From assembly GCA_020284085.1 (NCBI GenBank), contig JACEVL010000777.1:248001-312000 (forward strand): a stretch of DNA of 64,000 nucleotides. The letters run 5' to 3'. The position numbers were made by a program, and so were the translations under genes. How positions within the stretch are numbered: position 1 is the first letter of the stretch; the number at the start of each line of letters is the position of its first letter. Source of the stretch: Aporrectodea caliginosa (Eukaryota > Annelida > Clitellata > Crassiclitellata > Lumbricidae). Positions 59,746 through 64,000 of the stretch are shown here, piece by piece. The notes beneath the pieces were generated by a model, which ran no database searches, had not been told where the DNA came from, and worked only from the letters and a program-made list of their open reading frames with translations.

Positions 59746-62196
59746 CTGGGAAAACATAGAAAACACCATCAGTTGGCAGTTTTAACTTATTAACAGATTG
59801 TCAGGTGCAATGAAATGATTGTTAACTACAGCACCAACTTCATCGAAGAGTCATTGTCTTATCACACTCAAGAATACAGCTAATAATTGCAACCATCATG
59901 CTTGTAGATCCAGACTGGACTTTGGCTTACTTTGAAGCAACTCGGGGTTGGCTACCATGGAACACGGTAGTCAATTGATTAGAATACTCGTCTTGTAACA
60001 CAGGGAGGTTGGGTTCAAGCCTCCTCTGCGACACATAATGTGTAGGAAACTTGACTAAGTGCTTCACTCACAACATCATTGCTTGCTCATTCGATAGTGG
60101 TGCATAAAAAAATGCATTATTAATAATATAATGAAACAGAAATCTCTGTGCGTGCTCATGCGTCTGAAGCCTGTAATGCTGTTTTCGACAATATGGCTTA
60201 CGTCATTCCACGTCATCGCAATACCTAAATATAGACGTTGTCATAGCAACGCGGGATAATGCAACACAACATGTGGGGCCTTCTACATTTCTATAAGGGA
60301 ATGGGAGGGAGGGGAAGGGTCTGCCACGCACACGATCCCCGCGAGAGATGTATAGGAGGGACGGACGGACGTTGAAGGGAGGGAACGAGGTACTGACAGC
60401 CGGGAAGGACTGCAGAGAAGTATGGGGGAGGGTGGGAGGGACGGAGGGAGGCTGAGACAGACGACGGACGAACGGAGAAGATACGCACGATTGCGAGAGA
60501 TTTGGGGAGGGACGGACGTTGAAGGGAGGGAAGGATACGGACGGCGCGGCAGAGAAGTACGGGGGAGGGAGGGTGGATTGCAGGGAGGGGAGGGAGAAGA
60601 CTTATGTCAATCATAGCACGAGAAGACGCAACTCTTGACATTTTCAATTGTTTTTAACCGTCTTAGGACGGACAAACATCTAGTTTTAACAAAAACCATC
60701 AGCTTATGCCTCATGTGTTATTAGAACACTGTTATAGAGGTCTTTGGATTCAGTGGATTAGATTATTCGAACACAGTAGAAGTCAACCTATGCTGCACAG
60801 AAAACAGTCTCCATGGAGTTGAAACCTTCATAAGTTTAGATCTTTATTCCGTACCCACAACCTGCCATTACACACTCAGATAGGTTATACATTAGTGATA
60901 AACCTCTGAATGGTACACTAGCAAAATCCCTGATTTGGACTTCCGGGATTAATCGTTAAATGAGACATTACTAACAAATCTATTAAGTAGACATCAGCAA
61001 TAAATCGAACCTTCACTTTCGTGTCGTTTAAGTATTTCTTTGGTGACCTGATAGCATCGATCATAGAACTGTTCGGCAGTTTCCTGAATGTTGTATTTGG
61101 CAAGCGGCCATATCGGATTGTGGTTGACGTTAACGGCATGACCAGCAGCATGCAGTTCTTGCAGAGACATGAACTTAGGAATGCCATTCTGATACCAGCC
61201 AACCCATTCAAACAACCCGTACTCCACGTTGATCTCCAGATTAACATTTAGTCCTATAAGAAGTAAGAAACCATCTCGATTCATCATCAGCTTCTTTCTC
61301 AGACACAGCAAAGTGATAGTGGTGTTACCAAGCAGCTGTCTGTTTAACCTAACCAGCAGAATTTGGTACTGGCATTGCATGTAAAGAATGAGGCTAGAGA
61401 ACACAGTTGACAACACAGTTGGTCTCAAGGTCAAGACCAAAAGTTATACAAAAATCAGAAAGGTTCAGTTCAGCAGTCAAGATTCACAAGCCATGCCAAG
61501 GGGTGACATCAAAGCTAAACAAAAGACAGCAATCAGAGCAGCTGTGAATGTAAGGCATTCAAAGCAGTTGGTCTAAGTGGCTGAACTGACAATAACGGAC
61601 AATACAATATATGAAAGTTTATTCCCAGACTTCATATATTTTTAAGTGAGCTTCAGATACTGGATCAACTGTATCTAGTTCCTAGTAGTTCAGTTATTGT
61701 ATCTATAAATTTACATAGCGCCTCTCCCAGTGTACACCAATCAGAGGCGCTCCCAGTGTCAGAGACCCAGGGAAAAGAAACTGGTCTTGAGACGACAAGA
61801 GAGCAGTCCACCAGTTAATAAGGAGAAACATGTCAATGGACAGAGCTGGTTCTATAGTGCAGGGCCAATAAAGGCAGAGGCTTGGGTGTTTTAGCCAAAG
61901 CAGTCCTCGCTTACAGGACAGAGATCATGCTGATCAAGTGAGTGTAGCGGGCAAAAAGAAGTAGCTGTAATTATGATAAAGTGCCCTAAAACATTTCAAT
62001 CAGAAAGACCAAGATAGTTACCAGCAAAGGAACAGGAAAACATCTTTCTCATATCGTTGTTTGTTTACTAAATGTCCGGCCACCCTAAGTCCTATATGCT
62101 CACCTTCTAGAAGGCTGCTTGCCGTTTCCACACAACGCAGGGACGGTGATGAATAGACATGTCCAATGACAATCTCTTTTTCCCGCATAGCCTCAC
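59489..62196 (-). CDS. UBASH3-like: UBASH3 (STS/TULA)-like gene, last three exons
   Basis: Exons 62196-62104, 61253-61011 and 59745-59489 (minus strand) join in phase to about 196 residues plus stop. They form the C-terminal part of the histidine phosphatase (PGM-like) domain. Family knowledge: STS-1/2 (TULA) proteins have UBA, SH3 and PGM domains and dephosphorylate tyrosine-phosphorylated kinases such as Syk/Zap70. Seen: YSSPSLRCVETA, EYGLFEW, and SHGINLDTCTRQL with the second catalytic His. The RHG motif with the first catalytic His and all N-terminal domains must lie beyond base 64000. Residues after the PGM core include IPYCAMSV and WYLIEPPVLPFAH, matching the family's end. It converges with the TRIO-like gene. 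Confidence 0.92.
59955..60035 (+). ncRNA. tRNA-like sequence (possible SINE head or decayed tRNA)
   Basis: GGTAGTCAATTGATTAGAAT resembles an A box (TRGYNNAAxxGG...GA) and GGTTGGGTTCAAGCCTCC contains a near-perfect B box (GGTTCAAGCC), 32 bases apart; an anticodon-like CTTGTAA lies between. The acceptor stem does not pair well, so a SINE or tRNA pseudogene is likelier than an active tRNA. Confidence 0.4.
60295..60605. repeat. G-rich/purine-rich duplicated tract
   Basis: GGGAGGGACGGACG(GACG)TTGAAGGGAGGGAA occurs twice, near 60355 and 60507, in units of about 153 bases; many GGG runs on + (GGGAGGGAGGGG). G+C far above the surroundings. G-quadruplex potential on the + strand, the non-template strand for the minus-strand gene's complement. 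Confidence 0.8.
61011..61253 (-). CDS. UBASH3-like exon (middle of PGM domain)
   Basis: 243 nt; two bases complete Gly, then 80 codons and one base over. Acceptor CTTCTTATAG, donor GTTCGA. LNVNLEINVEYGLFEWVGWY, ELHAAGHAVNVNHNPIWPLA and CYQVTKEILKRHESE follow STS-1 (IRVEPGLFEWTKW; SFQVTKEI). Confidence 0.95.
61254..62103 (-). other. UBASH3-like intron with LINE-B fragment
   Basis: 850 bases. A LINE-B 3' fragment, antisense, at 61695-61960 (ATAAATTTACATAGCGCCTC and AATCAGAGGCGCTCCCAGTG). Otherwise nothing recognised. Confidence 0.65.
62104..62196 (-). CDS. UBASH3-like exon (PGM domain)
   Basis: 93 nt; two bases complete a Gly, 30 codons, one base over. Acceptor GTTTATTTAG, donor GTGAGC. EAMREKEIVIGHVYSSPSLR, then CVETASSLLE: the (I/V)YxSPSLRCVQTA motif, containing the catalytic Arg of the PGM fold. 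Confidence 0.95.
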
Positions 62197-62545
62197 CTAA
62201 ATAAACATACCACCAATCATTTTTAAACAAACCCAACAAATCTCACATAATCTAGTCTAATGACAAAATTGCCATTAAATGAATTGGTAGCTTTCCTTAG
62301 CTCATTGATGCTTTGTACCACTCTGATTGATTATCTGTAATCGCTACCATTCACTACAATGTATGCAACTGTTGATGTACATTTATTCAAAAAGTTAAAA
62401 ACTTTCCTGGCCTAATGTGAATAAATGGTGAAGTACACTAACTAGCAATGGATCCTGATACACTGCTAAATCTCGGAGTTATTAAATTGAAACAACAACG
62501 GCAGATTGGTCGCAGCCAACGAGATCTCACTTAAAATTTAAAAAG

Positions 62546-63378
62546 AACCAATAGTAAAAACAAAGTTTTTTACTATATCCATCTAGTATCCTATAATCCG
62601 TCATATTAAGCAGTTACCTCTACAAATATATAGCATTTTACAACATAGCGTCCGTTTAATCAGGCGCCGCACCTGTTTCTGTTGCAGCCAATGGCAACTG
62701 TAATCACAACGCTCCGTATCGGAAAAGGGGATTCCCGATTCGAAAAGTTTAGTCCCCGATTCTATAAGCTAGCCTTTTGGGGGAGCTGAAATTTTGATAG
62801 AATGAAGTGTGTGCGCGGGCGAGTCTATCTGCCAAGTTTCACGACGATTGAATGATTGTAAGTGATCGAATAGTCGTCGCAAGATTTGACTTTTTAGCCT
62901 GTGACTCAAGCAAACATTCAAGCAAGATGCAAGCAATCAAGCAAGATTAAACTCAAGTTAAACTAGATGGATAAAAATACAGCCAATAGTAAAAACAAAG
63001 TTTTTTACTATATCCATCTAGTATCCCATAATGCGTCTTATGAAGCAGTCACCTCTACAAATATATAGTCCGCGTTCATTACGTCGCCCGATATCTATAT
63101 TTAGAACGTTCTAAATATAGATATCGATGGGAAAAGGTGATTCCCCGATTCGAAAAGTTGAGTCCCGATTCTATAAGCTAGCCCTTTTTGGGGAGGTGAA
63201 ATTTTGATAGATATGAAGTGTGTGCGAGGGCGAGTCTATATGCCAAGTTATACGACGATTGAATGATTGTAAGTGATCGAACTAGTCGTCGCAAGATTTG
63301 ACTATTTAGCCTGTGGCTCAAGCAAGCAATCAATCAATCAAGATCGCAAGATTCCTGCAAGTTAAACTAGATGGATAA
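62546..63378. repeat. ~440-bp tandem duplication
   Basis: AATAGTAAAAACAAAGTTTT and TTACTATATCCATCTAGTAT start near 62550 and again near 62989; CGATTCGAAAAGTTTAGTCC/CGATTCGAAAAGTTGAGTCC and TGATTGTAAGTGATCGAA follow in both. Each unit begins TATCCATCTAGT and ends ACTAGATGGATA, so each unit is also bounded by an inverted repeat and may be a small transposon. Confidence 0.85.
63089..63126. repeat. 38-bp perfect palindrome
   Basis: CGATATCTATATTTAGAAC is followed at once by its exact reverse complement GTTCTAAATATAGATATCG, with no spacer. It is found only in the second unit of the tandem duplication. It includes the inverted GAAC/GTTC centre. Confidence 0.97.
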
Positions 63379-64000
63379 AAAAGGACAAACGCCGGAAAAT
63401 GATGTTGTCCAAAGGGCTGCATGTTATTAATTATACATGCGTGTGCACTGAGGCCTAACTCAAAGTTAGTCATCACTGTCATCACTGGCTTGCAGAGTAG
63501 CTACTCCTGCATGTTAGGCCCCCCACCCCTCTTGGTTTTATGCTGGCATCCCTCAGACGACACCATGCATGGTGCACTGCTACAATGTGGCACTCCTCTT
63601 GAAATACCCTTGCCCAGTGCAGCAATCTTGGATCCACCACTGCTCGCACCACACACACCGGTTACTAAACCGTTAGACCATAATTAAGCAATCGGCATTA
63701 TGTTTAAGCATTATGCAACCCTGACCACTGACCAGGTTCCGGGTATTGATTTAAAAGCTCAGATGCAATAATTGGAACGGGTACCCGGGTCTCTGGGTGC
63801 CTGTTAACAGCCCTACCGTGCATGTCATCAAACGATTATTCTGTCATTAAACAAAGGTAAAGAGAATCAATAATGTATCATTGATTAATTCTCTTCCTTA
63901 GTGATTGATTCTTTGCATCATCACATTTAAATATCTGCTGTATAAATGCTGAATGATTCATTATGAAAATTGAATGCAGACTTTAAACAGTTCATTGCCA

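Larger units (their letters stand above)
59746..61010 (-). other. UBASH3-like intron
   Basis: Contains a tRNA-like segment (59955-60035) and a G-rich repeat (60295-60600), listed separately. Donor GTTCGA at 61010, weak. Confidence 0.75.
62197..64000. other. UBASH3-like upstream intron with tandem repeat and palindrome
   Basis: No exon with the RHG motif or any earlier UBASH3 domain was found here, so the gene continues past the window. Contains the ~440-bp tandem duplication and the perfect palindrome listed separately. 63380-64000 shows nothing recognised. Confidence 0.6.

Noticed and set aside
59955..60035. A functional tRNA gene
   Set aside because: The boxes look right, but the acceptor stem and arms do not pair; kept only as a low-confidence tRNA-like sequence.

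Overview
This is a window of animal (metazoan) nuclear DNA. It is AT-rich, has GT-AG introns of about 0.2 to 6 kb, and is full of transposon remnants. It carries two recognisable genes that converge on each other. The repeat content (several hAT-like and piggyBac-like non-autonomous elements, and LINE fragments with a tail of the (AATG)n type) together with the diverged proteins suggests an invertebrate, probably marine. I cannot name the species from the sequence.

Bases 838-38164 (+ strand) hold the 3' part of a TRIO/Kalirin-family gene. I could join 25 exons in phase (about 1232 codons plus stop). In order they encode an acidic/poly-Gln linker, a second Dbl-homology (RhoGEF) domain, its PH domain, a Ser-rich basic linker, an SH3 domain, a Lys-rich linker, an Ig domain and a C-terminal Ser/Thr kinase. 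The order matches the C-terminal half of TRIO. The spectrin repeats and first GEF module must lie upstream of the window. One intron (after exon 18) appears to start with GC, with an in-frame GT alternative 60 bases upstream. Two introns carry decayed copies of nearby coding exons (Ig and kinase), and extra terminal exons may give different C-termini.

Bases 59489-62196 (- strand) hold the last three exons of a UBASH3 (STS/TULA)-like gene, encoding the C-terminal half of a histidine-phosphatase (phosphoglycerate-mutase fold) domain. Its 5' exons lie beyond base 64000.

The introns and the roughly 21 kb between the genes are mostly mobile-element debris. Intron 2 holds a nested stack: an antisense LINE (endonuclease to reverse transcriptase to C-terminus, about 7440-10860) interrupted by a hAT-type element, which is itself interrupted by the 3' end of a second LINE, plus a separate 112-bp insertion. 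Other well-bounded elements with matching target-site duplications are hAT-like at 18442-19178, 22064-22446, 25964-26266, 46497-47800 and 55177-55524, and piggyBac-like at 50697-51275. A small family with GGTAAACC-type ends, 8-bp target duplications and internal ~37-bp tandem arrays occurs at 45623-46084, 47194-47437 and 58133-58623.

The intergenic part also holds an ~1.2-kb duplicated segment (42645-43902 and 53675-55176) whose two copies show empty and filled insertion sites, a 39-bp x ~32 minisatellite (52385-53660), and a possible promoter plus two small exons (about 45000-49264) that I cannot assign to any gene. I saw no convincing new defence or catalytic system. The most unusual material is the tandem-array transposon family, the exon relics and the nested insertions.
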